Shown: in pieces, positions 44,445 to 51,254 of the stretch
Layout: every line of letters begins with the position of its first letter
Numbering within the stretch: the stretch's first letter is position 1
From: a virus
Reading direction: 5' to 3' (one strand)
DNA length: 64,000 nt
Virus record (IMG/VR): IMGVR_UViG_3300021437_000012
Span: 24,615 to 88,614 of that record
The notes under the pieces: generated by a model
Seen by the model: only the letters and a program-made list of their open reading frames with translations
Databases searched by the model: none
Told to the model about the DNA's origin: nothing
Made by a program: the position numbers and the translations under genes

Positions 44445-44870
44445 ATGGCTAAGCAGGTCATAATTAAGAAGTCTGTAGCCCCCGATCCAGGAGCGGAAAA
44501 TGCACATGCTGCATTAAGCAACATCAGTACAGCCTCGGCGTCTGTTCGAGCAGCGCTAGATAATGCAGAGAAAGTTTGGGCTGCTTCTGAAACTACACTT
44601 GGACAACGCATCAATGTTTTGTATAATGAAAATCAAGATTTGAAAAATCAGTTAGAGACTGCAATAGCTAATGCAGAAGCCGACGTAACTAAGTTAACAC
44701 ATAGTTACGAGTTAAAGGCGCGAGACCAAGAAGCTAATTTCAAGGAAAAGATGGCGAACCGGGAACGCGAACTTCAGTTGCAGATCGATACACTCTTGAA
44801 AGAAAATACACAGCTTTCTAACGAGTGTGCGAAGCAGGCTGAGAAGTTACGTAAGATTGCAGCTATCTAA
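44445..44870 (+). CDS. Coiled-coil protein
   Basis: Encodes 141 residues; AGGAGAATGCGAA precedes ATG 44445. Residues ~45-135 form a continuous coiled coil (NENQDLKNQLETAIANAEAD; MANRERELQLQIDTLLKEN). Last rightward gene before the convergent terminator. Function unknown. Confidence 0.65.
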   Translation: MAKQVIIKKSVAPDPGAENAHAALSNISTASASVRAALDNAEKVWAASETTLGQRINVLYNENQDLKNQLETAIANAEADVTKLTHSYELKARDQEANFKEKMANRERELQLQIDTLLKENTQLSNECAKQAEKLRKIAAI

Positions 44871-44876
44871 GCTGAA

Positions 44877-44914
44877 ATAAAAAATGCCCGCCCTCAAGCA
44901 TTTTGAGGGCGGGC
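44877..44914 (-). terminator. Intrinsic terminator between convergent operons
   Basis: A perfect 12-bp stem (GCCCGCCCTCAA at 44886-44897 with TTGAGGGCGGGC at 44903-44914) has a 5-nt loop. On the - strand it is followed by a T-rich tract (the A run at 44877-44884), so it ends the AAA+ gene's transcript. On the + strand it lacks T but may still stall the late transcript. Confidence 0.88.
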
Positions 44915-44936
44915 GAAGAGAAGGGAGAAACTTCGA

Positions 44937-46496
44937 CTAATCGACAACCACTGTGACAGTCCCGGATTTTCCATTACCGGGAGTATTTGACGGATGTGTT
45001 TGTGACTTTTGGTTTTGTTCGCGCCGCATACCGTTGAACTTTTCCATTACTCCGGTCATGACTGACGCGAACCCAGCGCCTCCTGCCTGTGCAACGTTCA
45101 TCAACATTTCTTCCATAGTAGGTTGATGAGGTGGCGTCTGTTGGTGAATTGTTAGTTCAGTGTGCATGGAGTCGATGGTATCAAGTAGCACAGACTTGGT
45201 GATCTTGATTGGTTCCCCCGATTCTCCTACCGATATTGCGGTTAACTTCGACCGTTCCACCACTTCTCGTATCGCAGCCGGTATCACCCCCGCGAGGCGT
45301 TCGCCTACCTCGAATAGATTTTCATTCGGAGATAGGAGTTCTCTTGCGTAGATGCGGACTAACCGTTGTGCTGCTTCCGCGTCCGGTGGTTGCATTTGTA
45401 TGATTGCGTCCATACGACCAGGACGCAACATTGCAGGATTGATGTTACCGAGCGCGTTGGTGGTCAGAATTACCATGATGTTTTTGTCTTTAGAGTCCGC
45501 ACCATCAATGATGTTAAGAATAGCGTCTACGTGGTCCGTTCTGTCCATTTTGATCACACGGTCGATGTCTTCGCAGAAAACCACCACCCCACGTTCTTTG
45601 GTGGCGAACTTCGCAGCGAACTTCATCGCATCTTCGAGTTCTACCGCTTTGTCTACAAGCAAGAACATCCAGCCTGCCTGTACTGCCTTAGCAGCCGCGA
45701 CTGTTCCTGCAAGTGTCTTACCTGTGCCGTAAGTACCAGCAAGCAGTACGCCCCTTTTCACGGGGATGCCGTTGTCCTGGCAGTCTTTAGTACGTATGAT
45801 AGGCGTTACGATATTAGTACGAATTGCAGTTTCGATGCCCTTCGGGTATACCCATTCCTTTTCCATGTTCGGGTTTGTTGTTAGAAAGGTGATATCAGGG
45901 ACTTGTAGCTTAACCCCGTCAAGACTGTAGAAGTTGATCCGCATTGCTTGCCCGTGATAGATGGAGTGTGTCTTTGCGTACTTCTCGATCTCCTCGATTA
46001 GCGTGTTGATCTTTTTGCGGTATTTGCCTAGCGAGTGAATGGTTAACTCGTAAGCAGCGAGTCCGTTCACTGAAGTTATGTTGGAGTGTACGCAAGCATG
46101 CAACTGCTCAATACCGAACGTACCCCACGGTATGTCCGTTTTACCATTAGGTGTCTGCACTGGGATTACCTGAGCACCGTAGAATCCCGGTATTATGATG
46201 TTATTTCCACTCGTCGCACCACGTTGATGGGCGAAACCGAATGTTTTCTGTACTACTTCCTTCACTGCGATGCACCCATCCCACGGCATAACATCAATAG
46301 TACGGCTTATCTCGATCCTTTCTTCGTCCAACTCCTGTTGACGTTGAAGCGCTAAAATCACAGCGCTCACTTCGGCGTCTTCAGGGATTGTCAATGTAGT
46401 CCCGCATGCGATTGTGATTTGATCAGGATCGACGATCTTCTTCTTCTTTGCACCTTGCGGTGCGTTCTTCATCAACTGCTCGAAATGCTGTGCCAT
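44937..46496 (-). CDS. AAA+ ATPase (FtsH/Cdc48-like)
   Basis: Encodes 519 residues. Walker A GTYGTGKT at 254-261 (Tyr replaces the usual Pro), Walker B VVVFCEDID at 304-312, sensor 1 TTN at 345-347 and arginine-finger region LRPGRMD at 357-363. The N-terminal 230 residues are a separate unknown domain; the C-terminal tail is polar and Gln/Thr-rich. It probably remodels a protein or nucleoprotein complex; no protease or helicase domain is seen. It is the last gene of the leftward operons. Confidence 0.85.
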   Translation of the reverse strand: MAQHFEQLMKNAPQGAKKKKIVDPDQITIACGTTLTIPEDAEVSAVILALQRQQELDEERIEISRTIDVMPWDGCIAVKEVVQKTFGFAHQRGATSGNNIIIPGFYGAQVIPVQTPNGKTDIPWGTFGIEQLHACVHSNITSVNGLAAYELTIHSLGKYRKKINTLIEEIEKYAKTHSIYHGQAMRINFYSLDGVKLQVPDITFLTTNPNMEKEWVYPKGIETAIRTNIVTPIIRTKDCQDNGIPVKRGVLLAGTYGTGKTLAGTVAAAKAVQAGWMFLLVDKAVELEDAMKFAAKFATKERGVVVFCEDIDRVIKMDRTDHVDAILNIIDGADSKDKNIMVILTTNALGNINPAMLRPGRMDAIIQMQPPDAEAAQRLVRIYARELLSPNENLFEVGERLAGVIPAAIREVVERSKLTAISVGESGEPIKITKSVLLDTIDSMHTELTIHQQTPPHQPTMEEMLMNVAQAGGAGFASVMTGVMEKFNGMRREQNQKSQTHPSNTPGNGKSGTVTVVVD

Positions 46497-46511
46497 TGTC
46501 AGTTTCTCCGT

Positions 46512-46587
46512 TGGTGCGCCCGGCCGGACTTGAACCGGCGACCTTGAGCTTAAAAGGCTCCTGCTCTACCTTCTGAGCTACGAGCGC
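46512..46587 (-). tRNA. tRNA-Lys (anticodon TTT)
   Basis: On the - strand a 72-nt cloverleaf begins GCGCTCG and ends CGGGCGC, followed by encoded ACCA. D arm GCTC...GAGC, anticodon loop CTTTTAA, T arm GCCGG-TTCAAGT-CCGGC. Anticodon TTT reads AAA/AAG. One mismatch lies at the top of the anticodon stem. Confidence 0.93.
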
Positions 46588-46696
46588 AATGTGATTTATT
46601 TGTTTCTGATCTCTCTGATTGCGTCGAGTGCAATACGAGCCATAACGAATGGTTGTGATACTCTGGCTCTACTTATGGCCAATCTTGTTCATTGAC

Positions 46697-47020
46697 TTAC
46701 CCTTTCTTTGGTTTCCAAGCTACTTCATGATCGAAAATGTGAGCCATCGCTACAATCTCGAAAGTACCATCCGTATGTATTCTAAACGAAATAGAGCAGT
46801 TGCGCATTACTGGTGATTTCGCAATAAACGGACCAACTACCGGTCTAAGCTCCTGCGCGGCTTTACCCAGTGCTTTTTGGTGCGTCTGGATCGATTGATA
46901 ATGTTCTGTGTCGTCTGAATCTTTTTTTGCGCGCGGGCCTTCTTGTTCTCTTTCGGCCTCCCTAATCGCCTTAGCACTTATGCCTAAACTCTTAAGTAGT
47001 GCGCGTTGAGTGTCGTCCAT
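46697..47020 (-). CDS. Hypothetical protein, paralogue of 48519-48953
   Basis: Encodes 107 residues, starting in a TAATG overlap with the upstream gene. An N-terminal helix (RALLKSLGISAKAIREAERE) leads to HQKALGKAAQELRPVVG and a strand pair ending SFRIHTDGTFEIVAMAHIF. The same order and motifs (HQ.AL..A.E.R; DG.FE.(V/I)A) appear in the 144-residue protein at 48519-48953. No known family. The 109 bp to the tRNA hold nothing I can support. Confidence 0.65.
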   Translation of the reverse strand: MDDTQRALLKSLGISAKAIREAEREQEGPRAKKDSDDTEHYQSIQTHQKALGKAAQELRPVVGPFIAKSPVMRNCSISFRIHTDGTFEIVAMAHIFDHEVAWKPKKG

Positions 47021-47301
47021 TACCTAAGATCCTCTAGTACTATTGTGGCGCCGATTAGACGATCCCGTGTCTTTTTGTCAACTTCGTTCGCCGCCATCGT
47101 CAGCAAACGCTTACTGATTTCTGCGACGCAACTATGGGACTCAGTACGAATCTTCTTTAATGCCTTGACGACTTTAGTTGATTTTTTTTTCGCTTGTGGG
47201 TGGTCAGGGTCATTCCACCGAGCTTTGATTGCTTTATGTGATTGTAATGACCGCGCAGAATCAAAACTCGTTGGGCAGTGTTCACAAGTGAACTTTTTCA
47301 T
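47020..47301 (-). CDS. C2H2-like zinc-finger protein
   Basis: Encodes 93 residues. FTCEHCPTSFDSARSLQSHK is a C-x2-C...H zinc-finger pattern at the N-terminus; the rest is Lys-rich and helical (DKKTRDRLIGATIVLEDL). May bind nucleic acid. Tightly packed between similar small genes. Confidence 0.65.
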   Translation of the reverse strand: MKKFTCEHCPTSFDSARSLQSHKAIKARWNDPDHPQAKKKSTKVVKALKKIRTESHSCVAEISKRLLTMAANEVDKKTRDRLIGATIVLEDLR

Positions 47302-47537
47302 TACCGTGCCTTCCGCGGAATATGTCGCTCTGCACGACCAATTAACTCGTTATGCCTATTGATGTACTCTTTAAAATACCGTACACCATGACCCTTCTTA
47401 GTATGGTATTTCTCCCACGCTCGATGTTTAACGCAAAAGTCGGATTTCTTACTTGCGGCGTCGCGCTCGCATCCTGGCATTTGACATGATGGTAGCGGAC
47501 TTGGGTCCGGTGTCTCTAACTGTCCCTGAACTTTCAT
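47301..47537 (-). CDS. Small Cys/His-rich protein
   Basis: Encodes 78 residues; AGGAGAAACTAA precedes the ATG at 47537. PSCQMPGCERDAASKKSDFC followed by VKH suggests a C-C-C-H zinc site; the C-terminus is basic. Overlaps the next upstream gene by 89 nt in another frame. Confidence 0.6.
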   Translation of the reverse strand: MKVQGQLETPDPSPLPSCQMPGCERDAASKKSDFCVKHRAWEKYHTKKGHGVRYFKEYINRHNELIGRAERHIPRKAR

Positions 47538-47667
47538 TTAGTTTCTCCTGCTTTTCGTTATGTATTTCGTTACTGTGACTTGTCAATTCAACTAACGAAT
47601 CAAATGCGACGGCAGGTGTACAAACACCACAAGCATATGGTGCCGGTAAATCAACTTTCTTTTTCAT
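47449..47667 (-). CDS. C2H2-like zinc-finger protein
   Basis: Encodes 72 residues. YACGVCTPAVAFDSLVELTS then HSNEIH is a C-x2-C, H-x4-H finger. Start at ATG 47667 overlaps the upstream stop (ATGA). Its basic C-terminus (SNARMRARRRK) is encoded inside the following gene, an unusually long overlap, so one of the two frames may be less constrained. Confidence 0.55.
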   Translation of the reverse strand: MKKKVDLPAPYACGVCTPAVAFDSLVELTSHSNEIHNEKQEKLNESSGTVRDTGPKSATIMSNARMRARRRK

Positions 47668-48002
47668 CGACTTCTCTTTCGTTCAATTTTCATCGACTGT
47701 TTTAGTGAACCAACCGCTTGTCTCATTGACCAATCACATTTGTTACAATGAATATCCATTAAACGCGCGTCTGCATACACCGCAGCTAAATTCTGCGGCG
47801 GCACCCGTACTCCGTATTTCTTCCACCGAAAACCTAGTGCAGTTTCAAAAGTTGGTGCTAACGCCCCTTTACGCCCCCATCCTTTGAATGGTAAGCTTAC
47901 GGATACAATAAGACGGACTTCTAATCGTCCATTGCATCCTGCGGTTCCTCCACCCACTGCGACTTTTCTTTTCTTACGATAATTAGGACAATAGGTAGCC
48001 AT
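47664..48002 (-). CDS. Small basic protein with Cys pairs
   Basis: Encodes 112 residues. YCPNYRKKRK...GGGTAGCNGR near the N-terminus and IHCNKCDWSMRQ later give two Cys clusters; basic tail (KIERKRSR). Overlaps its neighbours by 1-4 nt. Function unknown; possibly nucleic-acid binding. Confidence 0.6.
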   Translation of the reverse strand: MATYCPNYRKKRKVAVGGGTAGCNGRLEVRLIVSVSLPFKGWGRKGALAPTFETALGFRWKKYGVRVPPQNLAAVYADARLMDIHCNKCDWSMRQAVGSLKQSMKIERKRSR

Positions 48003-48532
48003 TAGTGAACATGGGTTGATGTGTTTTGAAGTAAGTTTGCAAAAATTCCTGTGGAAAGACTTGGTTGTGGTACGTGGACAAATTCCTTTAATACTGGTTT
48101 TGTATTCTGTCTGTCAATTTCAGCGTAAATCATTTTAGAGTTAGTTTTAGTTTCTATTTGAATAGTGATAGCTTCTATTCTCCCCTGCACATCTTCGACA
48201 GATGCGGGTATTTCATTTTCATTATCTACTTTCAATATCCAAGATTCAAAAAGTACAGCATAAATTAATGCACCGAAAGTGTGCATTAATTGTCTGGCAT
48301 AATTTGCCCATAGGTATTTATCCTGTGGTACTTCTAACTTAGTTGCAGCAATGGACATTATATGTCTATTGGCGGAAACAATAAACGGACCTATTACAGT
48401 GTAAGCATTAGGACCACTAGGTACCTCGATATCAGTATCAAATACAATCACAGGTTGAATATAACCATCATTCTGATACATATCACGCGCCATAGATACA
48501 ATTGCGTTTTCAAATTCTTCATTCTTCCTCAT
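48002..48532 (-). CDS. Hypothetical protein
   Basis: Encodes 176 residues. ATG 48532 has GGGAG eight bases upstream; longer in-frame starts lack this. RKNEEFENAIVSMARDMYQN opens it; VIGPFIVSANRHIMSIAATK and LMHTFGALIYAVLFESWIL follow. No domain recognised. Overlaps the upstream gene by 14 nt in the same operon. Confidence 0.65.
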   Translation of the reverse strand: MRKNEEFENAIVSMARDMYQNDGYIQPVIVFDTDIEVPSGPNAYTVIGPFIVSANRHIMSIAATKLEVPQDKYLWANYARQLMHTFGALIYAVLFESWILKVDNENEIPASVEDVQGRIEAITIQIETKTNSKMIYAEIDRQNTKPVLKEFVHVPQPSLSTGIFANLLQNTSTHVH

Positions 48533-48953
48533 GTCCAGCTTCTCCCTTCTCTGGCTGGTATGTACTTTGTTCTGAAAAGAGGTTAGAATATGCGATAACT
48601 TCAAACCGACCATCGGGCTTAAACAGCAAAGTAACGGAGGCGTTACTAAAAACACCATCACTATTATACCGAGTAACTAAGGCAGCTAACTCTGCACGAA
48701 ATTCATTCGCGCGATTTAACAACGCAGTCTGATGTGCCGTTATCTCGTCTTGGTGTTGTTTCCATTTTTTATTATTCGCTGTTTGTTCTTTTAACTGACG
48801 CCTGCGTATGTATCTTTCAAACTCAGGGTGCACCCCGGCAAGTTCAGGCTTTTTTACTCGTTTTGATACTGTCTTTTGTATGAGTTTAGGGTCTAGACCC
48901 GCGTTAGTAAGATCGCGGATTAGTTGCTCTAAATCTGGTACTTTGGCATCCAT
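48519..48953 (-). CDS. Hypothetical protein, paralogue of 46697-47020
   Basis: Encodes 144 residues; GGAGGA lies near 48962-48967 before the ATG. An N-terminal helix, a basic Gln-rich helix (QTANNKKWKQHQDEITAHQT), then ALLNRANEFRAELAALV and strands VTLLFKPDGRFEVIAYSNLF. First gene after a full-consensus promoter. Confidence 0.68.
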   Translation of the reverse strand: MDAKVPDLEQLIRDLTNAGLDPKLIQKTVSKRVKKPELAGVHPEFERYIRRRQLKEQTANNKKWKQHQDEITAHQTALLNRANEFRAELAALVTRYNSDGVFSNASVTLLFKPDGRFEVIAYSNLFSEQSTYQPEKGEAGHEEE

Positions 48954-48979
48954 CCTGATCTTCCTCCGATGGTATTGGA

Positions 48980-49008
48980 ATTATACCATACTTTAAGGGA
49001 TTTGTCAA
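48980..49008 (-). promoter_or_regulatory. Full-consensus sigma70 promoter
   Basis: On the - strand TTGACA (49003-49008), 17-nt spacer, TATAAT (48980-48985), with TGG before the -10 (extended -10). Start predicted near 48973, 20 nt before the 48953 gene. It should drive the leftward small-gene operon and possibly tRNA-Lys and the AAA+ gene. Confidence 0.92.
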
Positions 49009-49019
49009 GCGGGGATTGA

Positions 49020-49241
49020 CTAAGATTCTCCGACCTTTGGGCATATACCGAAGATGATAAAATTGTGGTCTATAGCGTCATCTATGAATGACTCTAAATC
49101 AGACTGCCTAAGAACTAAGAATCCATCACGCCACACCGCAGCTTTTTGCGTATTGAGCCATAAGTGCGCACGGTGATTTAGTGGTTTAATAAGTGTCAGC
49201 AAATTAAGGTCTTGCACGTATAGGTCGGCGTGGTCTGGCAT
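49020..49241 (-). CDS. Small hypothetical protein
   Basis: Encodes 73 residues (PDHADLYVQDLNLLTLIKPL then HRAHLWLNTQKAAVWRDGFL). No motif recognised. It ends just before the consensus promoter. Confidence 0.55.
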   Translation of the reverse strand: MPDHADLYVQDLNLLTLIKPLNHRAHLWLNTQKAAVWRDGFLVLRQSDLESFIDDAIDHNFIIFGICPKVGES

Positions 49242-49251
49242 CCTTATTCTC

Positions 49252-49494
49252 CTATTTATGTGCAGCAGCGAGGATCGCTACAACGATTGTGCCTACTGTC
49301 ATCCATCCGATGATTGCAAGAACGATGAATGCAGGGATAGACGCTAACGCCCACTTTATCATGAACCATACCATTGACCAAAAACTCATGTCGAAGTCAA
49401 CGATTTTCACTCGTTGTATAAGTTCTTGCTTTACAGGTTGTGCGATTGGTATTACCTGTCTACGCGCAATAACTTCAGCGGTTTGAGGTGTCAC
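49252..49494 (-). CDS. Small membrane protein
   Basis: Encodes 80 residues. Two close hydrophobic segments in the C-terminal half (FWSMVWFMIKWALASIPAFI and VLAIIGWMTVGTIVVAILAA) after a basic/Gln N-terminus. Function unknown. Confidence 0.6.
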   Translation of the reverse strand: MTPQTAEVIARRQVIPIAQPVKQELIQRVKIVDFDMSFWSMVWFMIKWALASIPAFIVLAIIGWMTVGTIVVAILAAAHK

Positions 49495-49497
49495 GAT

Positions 49498-50013
49498 TCA
49501 CTTCCCTTCTCTTATGATTTTAGTTAGAATTTTCACTGCTCGTTGATCTGCTAACGTTAGCTTAGTCAGCAGATAAGTAATCTCAGCAATAAACACCTTT
49601 GCAAACCCAGGATCATACGTAATAATTGAAGGTGCGTTATCGATCAGATCACATACTTTAAGAGTGTGCAATTCAGGATCTTCAATTGCTCCAATCTTAT
49701 CGGCGTATCGTCTTTTGCGTGTTGCGCGGTTTCCATTCTTATCCGTATCAGTCATACCCTCAACTAAGCGCGCAACATACGGAGTAAACTGAATCTCAAT
49801 TTCTTGTGCCGTCTTACCGCAATCCTCGATAACATCGTGCAAAAGGGCGGCAGCAACACCAGACTCAGTTTGTTGTAAATTAATCATCATGCCAGCAACC
49901 GCAATTGGGTGCTGAATATACGAACCCATATCGTATTTACGTTGTTGTTGTCCTCTATGAGCATTTTCAGCGTACTTTAGTGCACGAAATACTAAATCCG
50001 ATTTAATTTTCAT
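49498..50013 (-). CDS. HD-domain alarmone hydrolase-like protein (SpoT/Mesh1-type)
   Basis: Encodes 171 residues. ALKYAENAHRGQQQRKYD, YIQHPIAVAGM, AAALLHDVIEDCGKTAQEIE and KVCDLIDNAPSI follow the hydrolase half of RelA/SpoT enzymes: His of QHP, HD at 59-60, and Asp of CDLIDN form the metal site. There is no synthetase domain. Predicted to remove the 3' pyrophosphate of (p)ppGpp in the host, relieving stringent control during infection (inference). tRNA-Leu lies 13 nt upstream. Confidence 0.82.
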   Translation of the reverse strand: MKIKSDLVFRALKYAENAHRGQQQRKYDMGSYIQHPIAVAGMMINLQQTESGVAAALLHDVIEDCGKTAQEIEIQFTPYVARLVEGMTDTDKNGNRATRKRRYADKIGAIEDPELHTLKVCDLIDNAPSIITYDPGFAKVFIAEITYLLTKLTLADQRAVKILTKIIREGK

Positions 50014-50026
50014 TGTACTTCCTTTA

Positions 50027-50110
50027 TGCCGAGGGCGGGAGTCGAACCCGCATGAAGTTACCTTCGACGGATTTTAAGTCCGTTGCCTCTACCAATTGGG
50101 CTACCTCGGC
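50027..50110 (-). tRNA. tRNA-Leu (anticodon TAA)
   Basis: On the - strand acceptor GCCGAGG pairs with CCTCGGC; anticodon stem ACGGA/TCCGT encloses CTTAAAA (anticodon TAA, reading TTA). A long variable arm (GAAGG-TAA-CTTC region) shows the class II shape and the T arm is GCGGG-TTCGACT-CCCGC. CCA is not encoded. Confidence 0.93.
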
Positions 50111-50118
50111 TGTACTAT

Positions 50119-50352
50119 TTACTTAGAATAAGGTACGAAGTTGAAATACACACGCGGAGAATGTGTGAATTCCAGCGAACCCTTCACACCGTCACTCTTC
50201 CGCACAACAACCACAAAAGGTGCTGCGAACCCTATAAAATCGAACTCTGCTGTTGCTTGGTCAGTAGTCCATTTTTGTTGCGCAGATTCCATGTCACGCT
50301 GCGGTTTTCCGGTTTCGATCATGTTCTTACGGATCTTTTCAGTTATGTCCAT
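50119..50352 (-). CDS. Small hypothetical protein with pseudoknot leader
   Basis: Encodes 77 residues; GGGGAG lies before the ATG at 50352. DITEKIRKNMIETGKPQRDM then EFDFIGFAAPFVVVVRKSDG. No family recognised. Its leader carries copy A of the repeated structured element. Confidence 0.6.
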   Translation of the reverse strand: MDITEKIRKNMIETGKPQRDMESAQQKWTTDQATAEFDFIGFAAPFVVVVRKSDGVKGSLEFTHSPRVYFNFVPYSK

Positions 50353-50356
50353 TTGT

Positions 50357-50438
50357 TTCTCCCCTTTGTAGCCTGTCTCTTCAGTGCGAGTAGGCCATTT
50401 CTCGCAGACGGCCGCTAAACTACAGCGGCCCGTTTCGA
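50357..50438 (-). promoter_or_regulatory. Structured leader element, copy A
   Basis: Stem 1: TGCGAG (50385-50390) with CTCGCA (50401-50406). Pseudoknot stem: GCCT (50371-50374) with AGGC (50392-50395). Upper hairpin: GGCCGCT (50410-50416) with AGCGGCC (50424-50430). The sequence differs from copies B-D but the pairings are kept, as expected for a selected RNA. It ends at the ribosome binding site. Confidence 0.75.
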
Positions 50439-50441
50439 CTG

Positions 50442-51167
50442 TTACGATGTTCCGATTCTCTTAGGTCCCATGCCTAAACTCCGCGATGCACCACCTAATC
50501 TGATTTTATCCGCAGCTTCCGCACCAGCACTGAATGCTGCCGAATGGCGCAATGCGCGCCCTTTCATAGACCGCAAACCTAACTTACTGGCAAGATCATC
50601 GACTAACTGAGATTGTTTGTCGATTCTCATCAAAGCGCCTTGAGACGCTTGCAAGTCGTTCAACGCTTGTGCGCGAACTTCACGCAACCGATCTTTCAAC
50701 TTTATCGCGGCGCCCACCCGGAAGCTATTCTTCCACGATTTGGCTTGTCCCGGGCCTGAGAACACACCTTGCATGATGTAGTTTTCTTCGGCAAGGCGAT
50801 TAACAGCGTTTATGAGGTATTCATGAGTGTACTTTATCGCGTCCAACTTTGACTGTACTGCGATAACGCGGTAAAGCGTGGTCCCATAGCCTACCGACAT
50901 ATAAGCGCGGCAGCCGAAACTTACGGCGACGCCATCAAGAATATGCGCTTGCCAACCGATTCTGTTCTTCGACTGATTTAGCACGAAGTCATCCGGCGTC
51001 TCAAGTGTAACGTCACCAGACTCGATTGCGATATCCGCTTCGGATACCTCATGTTCGGCCATCAATGACGCTGCTTTCGCCGCCGCTCTTGCTGCCTCAT
51101 GCTCGTTAGGCGAAGATGAAAGGCGAAGAAGTTTGCGGATTTTGTCTAGTATTTTTTCTTTTTCCAT
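50442..51167 (-). CDS. DUF2786-containing protein
   Basis: Encodes 241 residues. ILDKIRKLLRLSSSPNEHEA followed by AKAASLMAEHEVSEADI is the DUF2786 N-terminal domain; the C-terminal part (HEYLINAVNRLAEENYIMQG; SWKNSFRVGAAIKLKDRL) is the usual partner of this domain in phages. Biochemical role unknown. Copy B of the structured leader precedes it. Confidence 0.8.
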   Translation of the reverse strand: MEKEKILDKIRKLLRLSSSPNEHEAARAAAKAASLMAEHEVSEADIAIESGDVTLETPDDFVLNQSKNRIGWQAHILDGVAVSFGCRAYMSVGYGTTLYRVIAVQSKLDAIKYTHEYLINAVNRLAEENYIMQGVFSGPGQAKSWKNSFRVGAAIKLKDRLREVRAQALNDLQASQGALMRIDKQSQLVDDLASKLGLRSMKGRALRHSAAFSAGAEAADKIRLGGASRSLGMGPKRIGTS

Positions 51168-51171
51168 TTAT

Positions 51172-51253
51172 TGTTTCTCCCTTGTAGCCTATCTCATCAG
51201 CGCAAGTGGGCTAATTCTTGCGGACGCGATACCGTTAGGGTACCGCGTTTCGA
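51172..51253 (-). promoter_or_regulatory. Structured leader element, copy B
   Basis: Stem 1: CGCAAG (51201-51206) with CTTGCG (51217-51222). Pseudoknot stem: TAGCC (51185-51189) with GGCTA (51209-51213). Upper hairpin: ACGCGATACC (51224-51233) with GGTACCGCGT (51239-51248), one A-C mismatch. It fills the whole gap between helicase stop and DUF2786 start. Confidence 0.78.
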
Positions 51254-51254
51254 T

